A stretch of 38,457 nt of DNA from positions 1 through 38,457 of the forward strand of contig JAXMCE010000022.1 of the NCBI GenBank assembly GCA_046349515.1. Reading direction: 5' to 3'. This DNA is from JBGPGW01 sp046349515 (lineage in GTDB: Bacteria; Pseudomonadota; Alphaproteobacteria; CADEGL01). Below are positions 18,762 through 27,209 of this stretch, piece by piece. Position 1 is the first letter of the stretch. Each line of letters begins with the position of its first letter. The notes under the pieces are model-generated. The model was not told the DNA's origin and made no database searches. It saw only the letters and a program-made list of their open reading frames with translations. The position numbers and the translations under genes were made by a program.

Positions 18762-18775
18762 CGCGTCGCTCGCGA

Positions 18776-19258
18776 TCAGGCGGTTACGAACGTCAGATCG
18801 GCGGCGAAGGCGAGGTTGGACGGGAGCATGGCGACGCCGATCGCACAGCGCGCATGCTTGGCCGAGGCGCCGAAGATGTCGGTCAGGAAGTCGGACGTGC
18901 CGTCGAGCACCTTCGGCAACTGGCCGAAGCCGGGTTCGACATTGACGAAGCCGACGAACTTGACGACGCCCTGCACGCGGTCGAGGTCGCCGTCGCAGGC
19001 CGCGGCCAGATGGGCGACGGCGTTCTCGGCCGCGAGACGCGCGGCGGCGCGGCCATCCTCGACCGTGAGATCGACGCCGACCTTGCCGACATAGACGAAC
19101 GTGCCGTCGCGCACCGGCCCCTGGCCCGAGAGAAAGACGATGTTGCCGCTTCTGACCCACGGCACGTAGTTGCCGGCGGGAGTCGCGGGATTCGGCAGCG
19201 TGACGCCGAGCGCCTTGAGACGCTCGCTGACCCGGCCCGGCTTGAGTGCTAAGCCCAT
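18776..19258 (-). CDS. RidA-family protein (copy B)
   Basis: A 160-residue YjgF/RidA-fold protein of the longer, roughly 155-residue subfamily. VFLSGQGPVRDGTFVYVGKVG, VKFVGFVNVEPGF and HARCAIGVAMLPSN are the conserved blocks; the Arg in HARCAIG corresponds to the deaminase Arg of RidA. Its last strand reads LAFAADLTFVTA, where its neighbour has VAVEVDGIFEIA, so the acidic residue pattern is altered. RidA proteins hydrolyse reactive enamine/imine intermediates; this subfamily is not well defined. ATG 19258 is preferred because it begins the homologous N-terminus. Seven bases separate it from the stop of the upstream paralogue. Confidence 0.85.
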   Translation of the reverse strand: MGLALKPGRVSERLKALGVTLPNPATPAGNYVPWVRSGNIVFLSGQGPVRDGTFVYVGKVGVDLTVEDGRAAARLAAENAVAHLAAACDGDLDRVQGVVKFVGFVNVEPGFGQLPKVLDGTSDFLTDIFGASAKHARCAIGVAMLPSNLAFAADLTFVTA

Positions 19259-19265
19259 CGGCGCC

Positions 19266-19733
19266 TCACGCGATCTCGAAGATGCCGTCGACCTCGACCG
19301 CGACGCCGGCGGGAAGGTCCTGCACGCCCACCGCGAAGCGCGCGTGCCGGCCGGCATCGCCGAACACCTCGACCATGAGATCGGAGGCGCCGTTGACCAC
19401 GAGCGGCTGCTGGCGGAATTCGGGAGTCGAGTTGACGAAGCCGCCCAACTTCACAACGCGCTTCACGCGGTCGAGATCCCCGCCGCACGCTGCCTTGGCA
19501 TGGCCGATGAGGGCGAGCCCGCACATGCGCGCCGCTTTCTGTCCGTCCTCGACCGTGAATTTCTCGCCGAGCCGGCCGACGTACTGGAACTGGCCTTTGT
19601 CGCGCGGCACCTGGCCCGAGACGAAGACGAGCTTTCCCACCGTCACGAAAGGCACGTAGTTCGCGACGGGCGCCGAGGATTCCGGCAGCTCGATTTTGAG
19701 TTCCTTGAGACGCGCCTCGATCCGCCCGGCCAT
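19266..19733 (-). CDS. RidA-family protein (copy A)
   Basis: A 155-residue YjgF/RidA-fold protein. LVFVSGQVPRDKGQFQYVGRLG, VKRVVKLGGFVNSTPEF, NGASDLMVEVFGDAGRHARFAVGV and LPAGVAVEVDGIFEIA are the standard blocks of the subfamily that alphaproteobacteria carry near COG3146 genes (from memory). The Arg in HARFAVG and the acidic VEVD strand are both present. The expected role is clearing reactive 2-aminoacrylate-type imines, or an uncharacterised hydrolase. It is the first gene of a probable minus-strand operon RidA-A, RidA-B, ligase, crotonase. Confidence 0.88.
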   Translation of the reverse strand: MAGRIEARLKELKIELPESSAPVANYVPFVTVGKLVFVSGQVPRDKGQFQYVGRLGEKFTVEDGQKAARMCGLALIGHAKAACGGDLDRVKRVVKLGGFVNSTPEFRQQPLVVNGASDLMVEVFGDAGRHARFAVGVQDLPAGVAVEVDGIFEIA

Positions 19734-19828
19734 GCCATCCTCCCTGCTCTTCGAGGGCGAGCTTAGTCGCTCGAGCGAGAGCGATCCAGCGCTCCGGGAC
19801 GGCCGGTCACGCGCGGCGCGGAGACGCG

Positions 19829-19862
19829 AAAAAAGGGGGTGCGGCCGAGCCGCCGCACCCCC
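19829..19862 (-). terminator. Rho-independent terminator of nrdJ
   Basis: GGGGGTGCGGC (19835-19845) pairs with GCCGCACCCCC (19852-19862) around a 6-base loop: an 11-base GC-rich stem. On the minus strand it is followed by six T (19834-19829). It lies 36 bases past the nrdJ stop and insulates nrdJ from the RidA operon. This is the clearest terminator in the window. Confidence 0.92.
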
Positions 19863-19897
19863 GAGTCACAGGGAGGAGCACACTGAGGCGTTGCGCC

Positions 19898-22800
19898 TCA
19901 GCTACACCCGCTGGTGGAACCACACGTGACGCATTTGAGGCACGTGCCGTTGCGCACCAGGGTGAAGTTGCCGCACTCGCCGCACGCATCGCCCTCGTAG
20001 CCCTTCATCCGCGCCTCGCGGGCACGGTCGAGTCGGGCATCGACGGCGGCGGCGACCGCGGCATCCACGGCGACGGCTTGGGAGAAGCCGAGAGCCGTGG
20101 TCTCGAGGACGGCTCCGTTGCCATCGGAGCCGTCGGTTCCGCCGTGATCGTGGGACAGGGACATTCCGCCCGGCGCGGCTTGCATCTCGCCGGACGCGCC
20201 CTCGCCGAGACGCTCAGGGACAGCACCGCCATCCCGTCGCGCGGCACCCTCTCCATTGCCGTAGAGAACGTAGAGCTTGTTCCGCACATAGCCGACGCTC
20301 GCGACCCGCTTCACGGCGTCGAGCGCCGCGTCCTCGACTTCGCGTCGGAGCGCGCGCTCGTAGTCGCCCGTGCCGAGGCTGTCGTGGCGGAGATCGTCGG
20401 TCTTGGCGTGGGCGAGATCGTTCCGGCCAAGGTAGGAGATCGCGAGCTCGCGGAAGATGTAGTCGAGCACCGAGGTCGACATGCGGATCGCGTCATTCCC
20501 CTCGACGAGACCCGAGGGCTCGAAGCGCGTGAAGGTGAACGCCTCGACGAACTCCTCGAGCGGTACGCCGTACTGGAGCCCGATCGAGATCGCGATGGCG
20601 AAGTTGTTCATGAGGCTGCGGAAGGCGGCCCCTTCCTTGTGCATGTCGATGAAGATCTCGCCGAGCTGGCCGTCCTCGTATTCGCCCGTGCGGAGATAGA
20701 CCTTGTGCCCGCCCACGATGGCCTTCTGGGTGTAGCCCTTGCGGCGCGCGGGCAGGCGGCGGCGATCGGCGATGATGCGCTCGACGATCCTCTCGACGAT
20801 ACGCTCGGCCACCATGGGCGCCTGCGCCGCGGCGGGCGCTTCAATCACCTCTTCGACGAAGCTGCCATCCTCGTCATCGAGGACGCTCGCCGAGAGCGGC
20901 TGGGACAGCTTCGAGCCGTCGCGGTAGAGCGCGTTGGCCTTGAGGCCCAGGCGCCAGGACCGCATGTAGGCGGCCTTGCAGTCCTCGACCGTCGCCGCGT
21001 TCGGCATGTTGATGGTCTTAGAGATGGCGCCCGAGATGAACGGCTGGGCGGCGGCCAGCATCTCGATGTGGCTGTCGACCGAAAGAGCGCGCGTGCCGGT
21101 CCGGCCACAGGGGTTCGCGCAGTCGAAGACCGGCAGGTGCTCGGGCTTCAGGTGCGGTGCTCCTTCGAGCGTCATGGCGCCGCAGCAATAGGCGTTGGCC
21201 GCGTCGATCTCGGCCTTGGAGAAGCCGAGGGCGCCGAGCATGTCGAAGGCGACATCGTCGAGCCGCGCCGCTTCGAGCCCCAGGACCTTCGTGCAGAACT
21301 CCTCGCCGAGCGTCCACTTGTTGAACGCGAACTTGATATCAAAGGCCGAGGCGAGGGCCGATTCGAGCGCCTGGAGCGCGCTCTCGTTGAAGCCGCGCGC
21401 GCGCAAGGTCGCGTGGTTGATGCCGGGCGCCTCCTTGAGCGTGCCGTGCCCGACCGCGTAGCGCACCATCTCCTCGATCGCGGCCTCGCCGTAGCCGAGC
21501 GCCTGGAGCGCCTCGGGCACGGTGCGGTTGATGATCTTGAAGTAGCCGCCGCCCGCGAGCTTCTTGAACTTGACGAGGGCGAAGTCGGGCTCGATCCCGG
21601 TCGTGTCGCAATCCATGACGAGGCCGATCGTGCCGGTGGGCGCGATCACCGTTGACTGGGCATTGCGATAGCCGTGCTGCTCGCCCAAGGCCAAGGCCTG
21701 GTCCCAGGCGCGCCGGGCCGCCTCGACGAGCGCCCGGTCGGGGCAGGCCGCGGCATCGAGCGGGACCGGCAGCGTCGCGAGGGCCTCGTAGCCCTTACGC
21801 TCCCCATGCGCTGCGCGGCGGTGGTTGCGGATGACGCGCAGCATGTCGTCGCGGTTGCGCGCGTAACCGGGGAAGGCGCCCAGCTCCTCCGCCATCTCGG
21901 CGGAGGTGGCGTAGGAGACGCCGGTCATGATGGCGCTCAGGGCGCCGCAGATGGCGCGGGCCTCCGCGCTGTCATAGGGCAGGCCCTCGGCCATGAGGAG
22001 TCCGCCGATGTTGGCGAAGCCGAGGCCGAGCGTGCGGTACTCGTAGGACAGGCGCGCGATCTCGCGCGAGGGGAACTGGGCCATGAGGACGGAGATCTCG
22101 AGGACGACCGTCCAGAGGCGGACCGCGTGCTCATAGGCCTCGACGTCGAAGCGCCCGTCGGCCTTGCGGAAGGCCATGAGGTTGAGCGAAGCGAGATTGC
22201 AGGCCGTATCGTCCAAGAACATGTATTCCGAGCACGGATTCGACGCGTTGATCCGTCCGCTCTTCGGGCAGGTGTGCCAGTCGTTGACCGTGGTGTCGAA
22301 TTGGATGCCGGGATCCGCGCAGGCCCAGGCGGCGTGGCCGATCTTCTCCCACAGCTCGCGCGCCTTCACGGTGTGCGACACCTTGCCGTCCGTGCGGCGG
22401 ATGAGGCGCCATTCTCCGTCCGCCTCGACCGCCTTCAAGAACGCGTCGGTCACGCGCACGGAATTGTTGGAGTTCTGGCCCGAGACGGTGAGGTAGGCGT
22501 CCGAGTCCCAATCCGTGTCGTAGGTCTTGAATTCGATGTCGGTATAGCCCTGCCGCGCGAATTGGATGACGCGCTGCACGTAATTCTCGGGGATGAGCAC
22601 CTTGCGCGCCGCGCGGATGGCCTGGCGGAGCGCAGGGTTCTTCTTGGGGTCGAAGGGCGCCGCCGCATCGCCGTTCCGCTTCATCGCGTGGCAGGCGGCC
22701 ATGATGGCGCTGAGATGCTGGTTCGCGAGCTTGGAGCCCGTGACGAGCGCCGCGACCTTCTGCTCCTCGATCACCTTCCAGTCGATGAAGGACTCGATGT

Positions 22801-23665
22801 CGGGGTGGTCGACATTGACCACCACCATCTTCGCGGCGCGGCGCGTGGTGCCGCCCGACTTGATGGCGCCCGCGGCGCGGTCGCCCACCTTGAGGAAGCT
22901 CATGAGGCCCGAGGATTTCCCGCCGCCGGAAAGCTTCTCGCCCTCGCCCCGCAGGCGCGAAAAATTGCTGCCCGTGCCGGAGCCGTATTTGAAGAGGCGC
23001 GCCTCGCGGACCCACAGGTCCATGATGCCGCCGTCGTTGACGAGGTCGTCGGCGACTCCCTGGATGAAGCAGGCGTGCGGCTGCGGCCGCTCGTAGGCCG
23101 AGGCCGACGCCTCGAGGCGTCCCGTCTCGTGATCGACGTAGAAGTGGCCCTGCGACGGGCCGTCGATGCCGTAGGCCCAGTGAAGACCGGTGTTGAACCA
23201 CTGCGGGGAGTTGGGCGCCGCGAACTGCCGGCACAGCATGTAGCGCAGCTCGTCGAAGAAGGCGCGCGCATCCTCCTCCTGGTCGAAATAGCCGCCCTTC
23301 CAACCCCAGTAGGTCCACGTCCCGGCCAAGCGGTCGAAGACCTGCGTCGCACTGGTCTCGCCGCCCATGCGGTGCTCGGGCGCGAGCGCGCCAAGCGCCG
23401 CGTCATCCGGCACGCGCCGCCACAGCCAGGAGGGGACCGTCGATTCCTCGACAGCCTTGAGGCGCCGCGCGATGCCGGCCTTGCGGAAATACTTCTGCGC
23501 GAGGATGTCGGACGCGACTTGCGACCAGCTCGCGGGGACTTCCACGTCCTCCGCCTTGAACACCACCGAGCCGTCTGGATTTCGGATTTCGCTCGTCGTT
23601 TTTCGGAACTCGATACCGTCGTACGGCGATTTTCCGTCCTCCGTGAACAGCCGGCGGATGCGCAT
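19898..23665 (-). CDS. nrdJ: Class II (adenosylcobalamin-dependent) ribonucleotide reductase
   Basis: A 1255-residue enzyme that reduces ribonucleotides using an adenosylcobalamin-derived thiyl radical, without oxygen dependence. SPQWFNTGLHWAYG, SGTTRRAAKMVVV and the active-site NPCSE (476-480) with FLDDTACNLASLNL identify the RNR barrel. CANPCGRTGTR and the RKGYTQKA...YLRTGEYEDG region belong to the NrdJ C-terminal extension. The last 28 residues form a Cys cluster (CGECG, CLKC, CGSTSGCS). A low-complexity insertion of about 120 residues (roughly 1080-1200) precedes it. The length is normal for long alphaproteobacterial NrdJ. No NrdAB or NrdDG genes are nearby. I see no cobalamin riboswitch upstream. 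Confidence 0.95.
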   Translation of the reverse strand: MRIRRLFTEDGKSPYDGIEFRKTTSEIRNPDGSVVFKAEDVEVPASWSQVASDILAQKYFRKAGIARRLKAVEESTVPSWLWRRVPDDAALGALAPEHRMGGETSATQVFDRLAGTWTYWGWKGGYFDQEEDARAFFDELRYMLCRQFAAPNSPQWFNTGLHWAYGIDGPSQGHFYVDHETGRLEASASAYERPQPHACFIQGVADDLVNDGGIMDLWVREARLFKYGSGTGSNFSRLRGEGEKLSGGGKSSGLMSFLKVGDRAAGAIKSGGTTRRAAKMVVVNVDHPDIESFIDWKVIEEQKVAALVTGSKLANQHLSAIMAACHAMKRNGDAAAPFDPKKNPALRQAIRAARKVLIPENYVQRVIQFARQGYTDIEFKTYDTDWDSDAYLTVSGQNSNNSVRVTDAFLKAVEADGEWRLIRRTDGKVSHTVKARELWEKIGHAAWACADPGIQFDTTVNDWHTCPKSGRINASNPCSEYMFLDDTACNLASLNLMAFRKADGRFDVEAYEHAVRLWTVVLEISVLMAQFPSREIARLSYEYRTLGLGFANIGGLLMAEGLPYDSAEARAICGALSAIMTGVSYATSAEMAEELGAFPGYARNRDDMLRVIRNHRRAAHGERKGYEALATLPVPLDAAACPDRALVEAARRAWDQALALGEQHGYRNAQSTVIAPTGTIGLVMDCDTTGIEPDFALVKFKKLAGGGYFKIINRTVPEALQALGYGEAAIEEMVRYAVGHGTLKEAPGINHATLRARGFNESALQALESALASAFDIKFAFNKWTLGEEFCTKVLGLEAARLDDVAFDMLGALGFSKAEIDAANAYCCGAMTLEGAPHLKPEHLPVFDCANPCGRTGTRALSVDSHIEMLAAAQPFISGAISKTINMPNAATVEDCKAAYMRSWRLGLKANALYRDGSKLSQPLSASVLDDEDGSFVEEVIEAPAAAQAPMVAERIVERIVERIIADRRRLPARRKGYTQKAIVGGHKVYLRTGEYEDGQLGEIFIDMHKEGAAFRSLMNNFAIAISIGLQYGVPLEEFVEAFTFTRFEPSGLVEGNDAIRMSTSVLDYIFRELAISYLGRNDLAHAKTDDLRHDSLGTGDYERALRREVEDAALDAVKRVASVGYVRNKLYVLYGNGEGAARRDGGAVPERLGEGASGEMQAAPGGMSLSHDHGGTDGSDGNGAVLETTALGFSQAVAVDAAVAAAVDARLDRAREARMKGYEGDACGECGNFTLVRNGTCLKCVTCGSTSGCS

Positions 23666-23735
23666 TGGACGTCCCCCACGTCGTTTGTCTCGGGCGACCC
23701 TTGGTCCCGTTCAGAAGAGAGAACGATCCCAATGG

Positions 23736-23828
23736 GTTATACAGAAAGTCCCGGCCGGACTATCCAAATGTAGTAGGTTTGGCGTGGCCAGGACCGCAGA
23801 TATTGATCGTGTCGCTATGGCGAGTCAA
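23736..23828 (-). promoter_or_regulatory. Candidate promoter region of nrdJ
   Basis: On the minus strand, TTGACT (23828-23823) is followed after 17 bases by CAATAT (23805-23800). A better -10 hexamer, TATAAC (23741-23736, 5 of 6), lies about 70 bases from the start codon but lacks a matching -35. ACACGATCAATATCTG, overlapping the first pair, matches one half of the NrdR-box consensus only. Which element is used is unknown. Confidence 0.3.
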
Positions 23829-24122
23829 CCGGGTAAAACTAAATCTTGGGGGCGATTTTCGTCGAACCCCACGAGATATTGCGGCGCGTAACTCTGGAAA
23901 GCCAGGCCCGGCCTCGATCTCCCGGGCGCGCTGTTGCATCGCAGCATTCGTGTTTTGAGAGGGAGGGCGAGGGTCGAGCGATGCGGACGCTCGCCTCCTC
24001 CACCATCCTTGGATGGCGACGTCGTCGAGGAGAGCGCGTCCATGTCCGCGCGCGCTCAAGATCGGTCGCCGTGCTGTCGAGCGGCTGAGTGACCCGCGCG
24101 CCGTCGCGATAAGCCGTCAGCG

Positions 24123-24236
24123 ATGGATGTCACGAACTTTGTCCTTGCCAGTGCGGAGGAAGCGCGCCTTATCGTGGCCGCGCGCATCGAGAGCGGGATG
24201 CGCGAAAGTGTTCGCACTTCGCGTGACTTGATTTAG
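24123..24236 (+). CDS. Possible small ORF (37 aa) upstream of corA
   Basis: An ATG frame of 37 codons ending in TAG, 56 bases before corA. The product is rich in Ala/Arg/Glu (begins MDVTNFVLASAEEARL) and could form an amphipathic helix. Third-position GC (about two thirds) is below that of neighbouring genes and no ribosome site is visible, so translation is doubtful. If translated, its place before a Mg2+ transporter would suit a leader peptide, as in Salmonella corA; that is speculation. It may instead be a remnant of a lost gene. Confidence 0.2.
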   Translation: MDVTNFVLASAEEARLIVAARIESGMRESVRTSRDLI

Positions 24237-24292
24237 GGTGCGCGGCCGGACCGTCGGCGCGGTGCCAGGGGCAAGGTCGCAGCGGTGGAGCG

Positions 24293-25273
24293 ATGATTCA
24301 CATCTATCTGGCGCGAGGCGGCGCCATCGAGCGGCTCGAAGTCGGCGCCCGCGACGCGCTGCCGACCGAATCGCTCTGGCTCGATGTCCTGCGCCCGACC
24401 GAGGAAGAGCGCGCGCGCATCGAGGCCGCCTATGGCCTCCAGTTGCCGAGCCCGGAGGAGATGCGCGAAATCGAGCCGTCGAGCCGTCTCTATGTCGAGG
24501 GAGACTCGACATTCATGACGGCGACGGTGCTCTCGCAGGCGGACGGACCGCGTCCGGTCTCCGATGCCATCACCTTCATCTTGGTTCGCAGGACGCTCAT
24601 CACGCTCCGCCACACCGAGCCGCGGCCACTGGCCGCCTGTGCAGGCCGCCTCATGCGCCAACCCGCCGGCGTCACGGGCGGGGAGGACGTCTTCATAACT
24701 CTTCTCGATGCGTTCGTTGATCGACTTGCCGACCTGGCCGAGAAGGTCGGCGCGGAAATCGATCGCGTCAGCGCCATGATCTTCGGCGAGTCCTCGGGCG
24801 ACGGCGACCGGCGCGACCTCCAGAACGTCATCACCGCGCTGGGACGCAACGAGGACTTGGCCTCCGCGGTGCGCGAGAGCCTGCTGACCTTGACGCGCCT
24901 CACCAGCTTCCATGTGGCGACCTTCGATGCCCCGACGAAGAAAGAAGACAAGGACATGAAGGTGCGCGTGCGCTCGCTCCAGCGCGACATCAACTCGCTG
25001 AGCGAGCATGTCGCCTATGAGTCGCACAAGATCAATTTTCTGCTCGATGCGACGCTCGGCCTCATCAACATCGACCAGAACCGGATCATCAAGATCTTCT
25101 CGATCGTGGCCGTCATCTTCCTGCCGCCGACCCTGGTCGCGAGCATGTACGGCATGAACTTCCACAACATGCCCGAATTGTCGTGGGAGTGGGGCTATCC
25201 GGCGGCGCTTTTTCTGATGATCGTCTCGGCGATCGTGCCGCTCATCTATTTCCGGCGGAAGAAGTGGTTCTAG
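24293..25273 (+). CDS. corA: CorA-family magnesium/divalent cation transporter
   Basis: A 326-residue inner-membrane channel. A long cytoplasmic N-domain (about 1-260) with extended helices is followed by two transmembrane helices near the C-terminus (about 267-286 and 300-320). The signature YGMN sits between them (G287-M288-N289), with the acidic loop HNMPELSWEWG, and the basic end RRKKWF completes the CorA topology. The protein forms pentamers that import Mg2+, and sometimes Co2+ or Ni2+. ATG 24293 has GGAG in the bases just upstream (GTGGAGCG). The following uppP gene starts 68 bases later and may share the transcript. Confidence 0.93.
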   Translation: MIHIYLARGGAIERLEVGARDALPTESLWLDVLRPTEEERARIEAAYGLQLPSPEEMREIEPSSRLYVEGDSTFMTATVLSQADGPRPVSDAITFILVRRTLITLRHTEPRPLAACAGRLMRQPAGVTGGEDVFITLLDAFVDRLADLAEKVGAEIDRVSAMIFGESSGDGDRRDLQNVITALGRNEDLASAVRESLLTLTRLTSFHVATFDAPTKKEDKDMKVRVRSLQRDINSLSEHVAYESHKINFLLDATLGLINIDQNRIIKIFSIVAVIFLPPTLVASMYGMNFHNMPELSWEWGYPAALFLMIVSAIVPLIYFRRKKWF

Positions 25274-25341
25274 CGCCCGCGTGCGGCGTGCCCGGGCGCG
25301 GGGCCTCCGGCGGTTTCTCTCTCAATTGAGGTCTTCGTCCC

Positions 25342-26145
25342 GTGGCGATCAAGCCTTTCATCGATTCGATCATCCTCGGCCTCGTGGAAGGCTTCACGGA
25401 ATTCCTCCCTGTGTCTTCCACGGGGCATCTCATCATCTTCGATGACCTCCTCGGCTTCGACGGGCCGCCGGGGCACGTCTTCGAGATCGTCATCCAGCTG
25501 GGTGCGATCCTCTCGGTCCTGGCCGTCTATTTCGCCCGGCTCTGGCACGTGCTCGTGACCCTGCCGCGAAGCCGGGAGTCGCAGCGCTTCGTGCTCCTGC
25601 TCATCATGGGGTTCCTGCCAGCGGGCGTGCTGGGCGCGCTCCTTCACGGCTTCATCAAGAGCGTGCTGTTTTCACCCTATGTGGTGAGCGTCACGCTCTT
25701 TCTCGGCGGCATCGCGATCCTGTGGATCGAGCGTCTCAGCCCGAAGGCGCGGCTCCAAAGCGTCGACGAATTCACGCCCCTCTTCGCGCTCAAGGTGGGA
25801 TGTTGCCAGGCGCTCGCCATGATTCCCGGCGTGTCGCGGGCCGGCGCCACGATCCTCGGCGCCATGCTGCTTGGCGCCGAGCGGCGCTGTGCGACCGAGT
25901 TCTCGTTCCTTCTGGCGCTTCCGACCATGGTCGGTGCCACCGTCTACGACCTCTACAAGAATTGGGCGAGTCTCGACGGCAGTGGAATCGAGCTCATCGC
26001 GATCGGCTTCGTCGCCGCGTTCTTCGCGGCGCTCATCGTCGTGCGGACGCTCATCGGATTCGTCTCGCGCCATGGCTTCGCGCCCTTCGGCTGGTACCGG
26101 ATCGTCGTGGGCGCCGGCATGATGGCGCTGCTGCTGCTCCGCTGA
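25342..26145 (+). CDS. uppP: Undecaprenyl-diphosphatase UppP (BacA family)
   Basis: A 267-residue polytopic membrane enzyme that dephosphorylates undecaprenyl diphosphate, recycling the lipid carrier of peptidoglycan and polysaccharide synthesis. Both family signatures are present: LVEGFTEFLPVSSTGHLI near the N-terminus and MIPGVSRAGATILGAMLLG in the second half, containing the catalytic Glu/Ser/Arg residues. Several hydrophobic helices fill the rest. It begins with GTG (MAIKPFIDSI), the only start giving a normal-length N-terminus. It fits the envelope theme of galU, ugd and the D-Ala-D-Ala carboxypeptidase elsewhere in the window. Confidence 0.94.
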   Translation: MAIKPFIDSIILGLVEGFTEFLPVSSTGHLIIFDDLLGFDGPPGHVFEIVIQLGAILSVLAVYFARLWHVLVTLPRSRESQRFVLLLIMGFLPAGVLGALLHGFIKSVLFSPYVVSVTLFLGGIAILWIERLSPKARLQSVDEFTPLFALKVGCCQALAMIPGVSRAGATILGAMLLGAERRCATEFSFLLALPTMVGATVYDLYKNWASLDGSGIELIAIGFVAAFFAALIVVRTLIGFVSRHGFAPFGWYRIVVGAGMMALLLLR

Positions 26146-26166
26146 GCGCCAACGGGGGAGGGAAAA

Positions 26167-27192
26167 ATGGCAACGGTGATGCTCACTTGGTACGCGACGC
26201 CGGAGGAGGTGGCGCGCGTCCGGCGCGGGTTGCCCAAAGGTTCGGTCGTCCTGGCACCGCGCCAGACTCGCTCGACCATGCTGCGCTTCACGGCGCATCG
26301 CGACGACCTCGCGGCGGCCGCGGCCAAGGCGGACGCCATGATGGGCTGGATCATGCCGCCCGACCTTTGGGCCGTGGCCAAGAACCTGAAGGCCGTCGCT
26401 TGGCTTCATGCCGGATGCGACGAGCTCGATTTCCCAATGCTGAAGCGGCGCGGCATCAAGCTCGCGAATATCCGCGGCGGCAACGGCATCGCCGTCGCGG
26501 AGCACGCCATGGCGCTGATGCTGGGGCTCGGCAAGCGTTTGGTCGAGCGGCACCGATGGGTGCAGGAGGCCCATTGGCAGCCGACCTGGCATCCCGACTA
26601 CACGGGCACGCTGCTCGAGGGCAAGACCGTGGCCGTCGTCGGTTACGGCATGATCGGCACGGCGGTGGGCCGGCGCTCCAAGGCCTTCGACATGACCGTG
26701 ATCGGCGTCCGCCGCAACCCCAAGCGCGGTGGGCGTTACGCCGACGAGATGCATGGGCCGGGCAAGCTGCACGCGGTCTTGAAGCGCGCCGATTTCGTCG
26801 TGCTTGCGACGCCGATCACGAAGGAGACCGTGGGCTTCTTCGACGAGGCCGCCTTCGCCGCCATGAAGCCGCGCGCCTCACTCATCAACATCGCGCGCGG
26901 CAATCTGGTCGTCGAGCAGGCGCTCCACGGGGCGCTCACCAGCGGGCGCCTGCGCGGCTACGCGGCCGATGTGTGGTGGACCTACGACAACACCTTCCCG
27001 CCGAGCTACCACTTTCCGATTGTCTCGCGCACGGGTCTTCACAAGCTTCCGAACGTGATCTGCACGGGCGACCAGGCGGCCAACGTCGACGGCATCACGG
27101 GTCTCGAGATCGACATGGGCACGGAGAGCCTCGCGGCTTTCTTCCGCGGCAAGCGCATCCCGCGCGAGGTCGATCTCGATCTCGGATATTGA
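26167..27192 (+). CDS. Atypical D-isomer-specific 2-hydroxyacid dehydrogenase-like protein
   Basis: A 341-residue protein of the D-2-hydroxyacid dehydrogenase family. The NAD(P) fold is intact: GYGMIG (159-164), then VIGVRRNPK, where Arg-Arg replaces the acidic residue of NAD-specific enzymes and so hints at NADP. The substrate-binding Arg is present (R244 in NIARGN). The other two catalytic residues are not. The Glu expected in the DVF-x-x-E pattern is Y273 (ADVWWTYDN), and the His of the usual TPH motif is D302 (CTGDQAAN). WLHAGCDELD matches the substrate domain. It may have a different reaction or a non-enzymatic role. GGAGG lies 6-7 bases before the ATG. It converges on the dioxygenase pair with 17 bases between stops. 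Confidence 0.75.
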   Translation: MATVMLTWYATPEEVARVRRGLPKGSVVLAPRQTRSTMLRFTAHRDDLAAAAAKADAMMGWIMPPDLWAVAKNLKAVAWLHAGCDELDFPMLKRRGIKLANIRGGNGIAVAEHAMALMLGLGKRLVERHRWVQEAHWQPTWHPDYTGTLLEGKTVAVVGYGMIGTAVGRRSKAFDMTVIGVRRNPKRGGRYADEMHGPGKLHAVLKRADFVVLATPITKETVGFFDEAAFAAMKPRASLINIARGNLVVEQALHGALTSGRLRGYAADVWWTYDNTFPPSYHFPIVSRTGLHKLPNVICTGDQAANVDGITGLEIDMGTESLAAFFRGKRIPREVDLDLGY

Positions 27193-27209
27193 GAACGTCG
27201 AGCGCGGCG

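Larger units (their letters stand above)
23666..24292. other. Divergent gap between nrdJ and corA
   Basis: These 627 bases contain no convincing full gene. The left third is AT-rich for this genome and holds candidate nrdJ promoter elements. The centre has only a small hairpin (CCATCC/GGATGG, 24003-24016). The right part contains a 37-codon open frame (24123-24236) just before corA. No B12 box, tRNA or repeat array is visible. Confidence 0.5.

Noticed and set aside
20078..23773. Two long plus-strand frames (525 and 699 codons) opposite nrdJ
   Set aside because: nrdJ fills the region with conserved motifs; the antisense products are low-complexity Arg/Glu/Val/Gly shadows.
23666..23840. Cobalamin riboswitch before nrdJ
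   Set aside because: No B12 box (GCCACTG-type core) and no conserved multi-stem leader could be seen on the minus strand.
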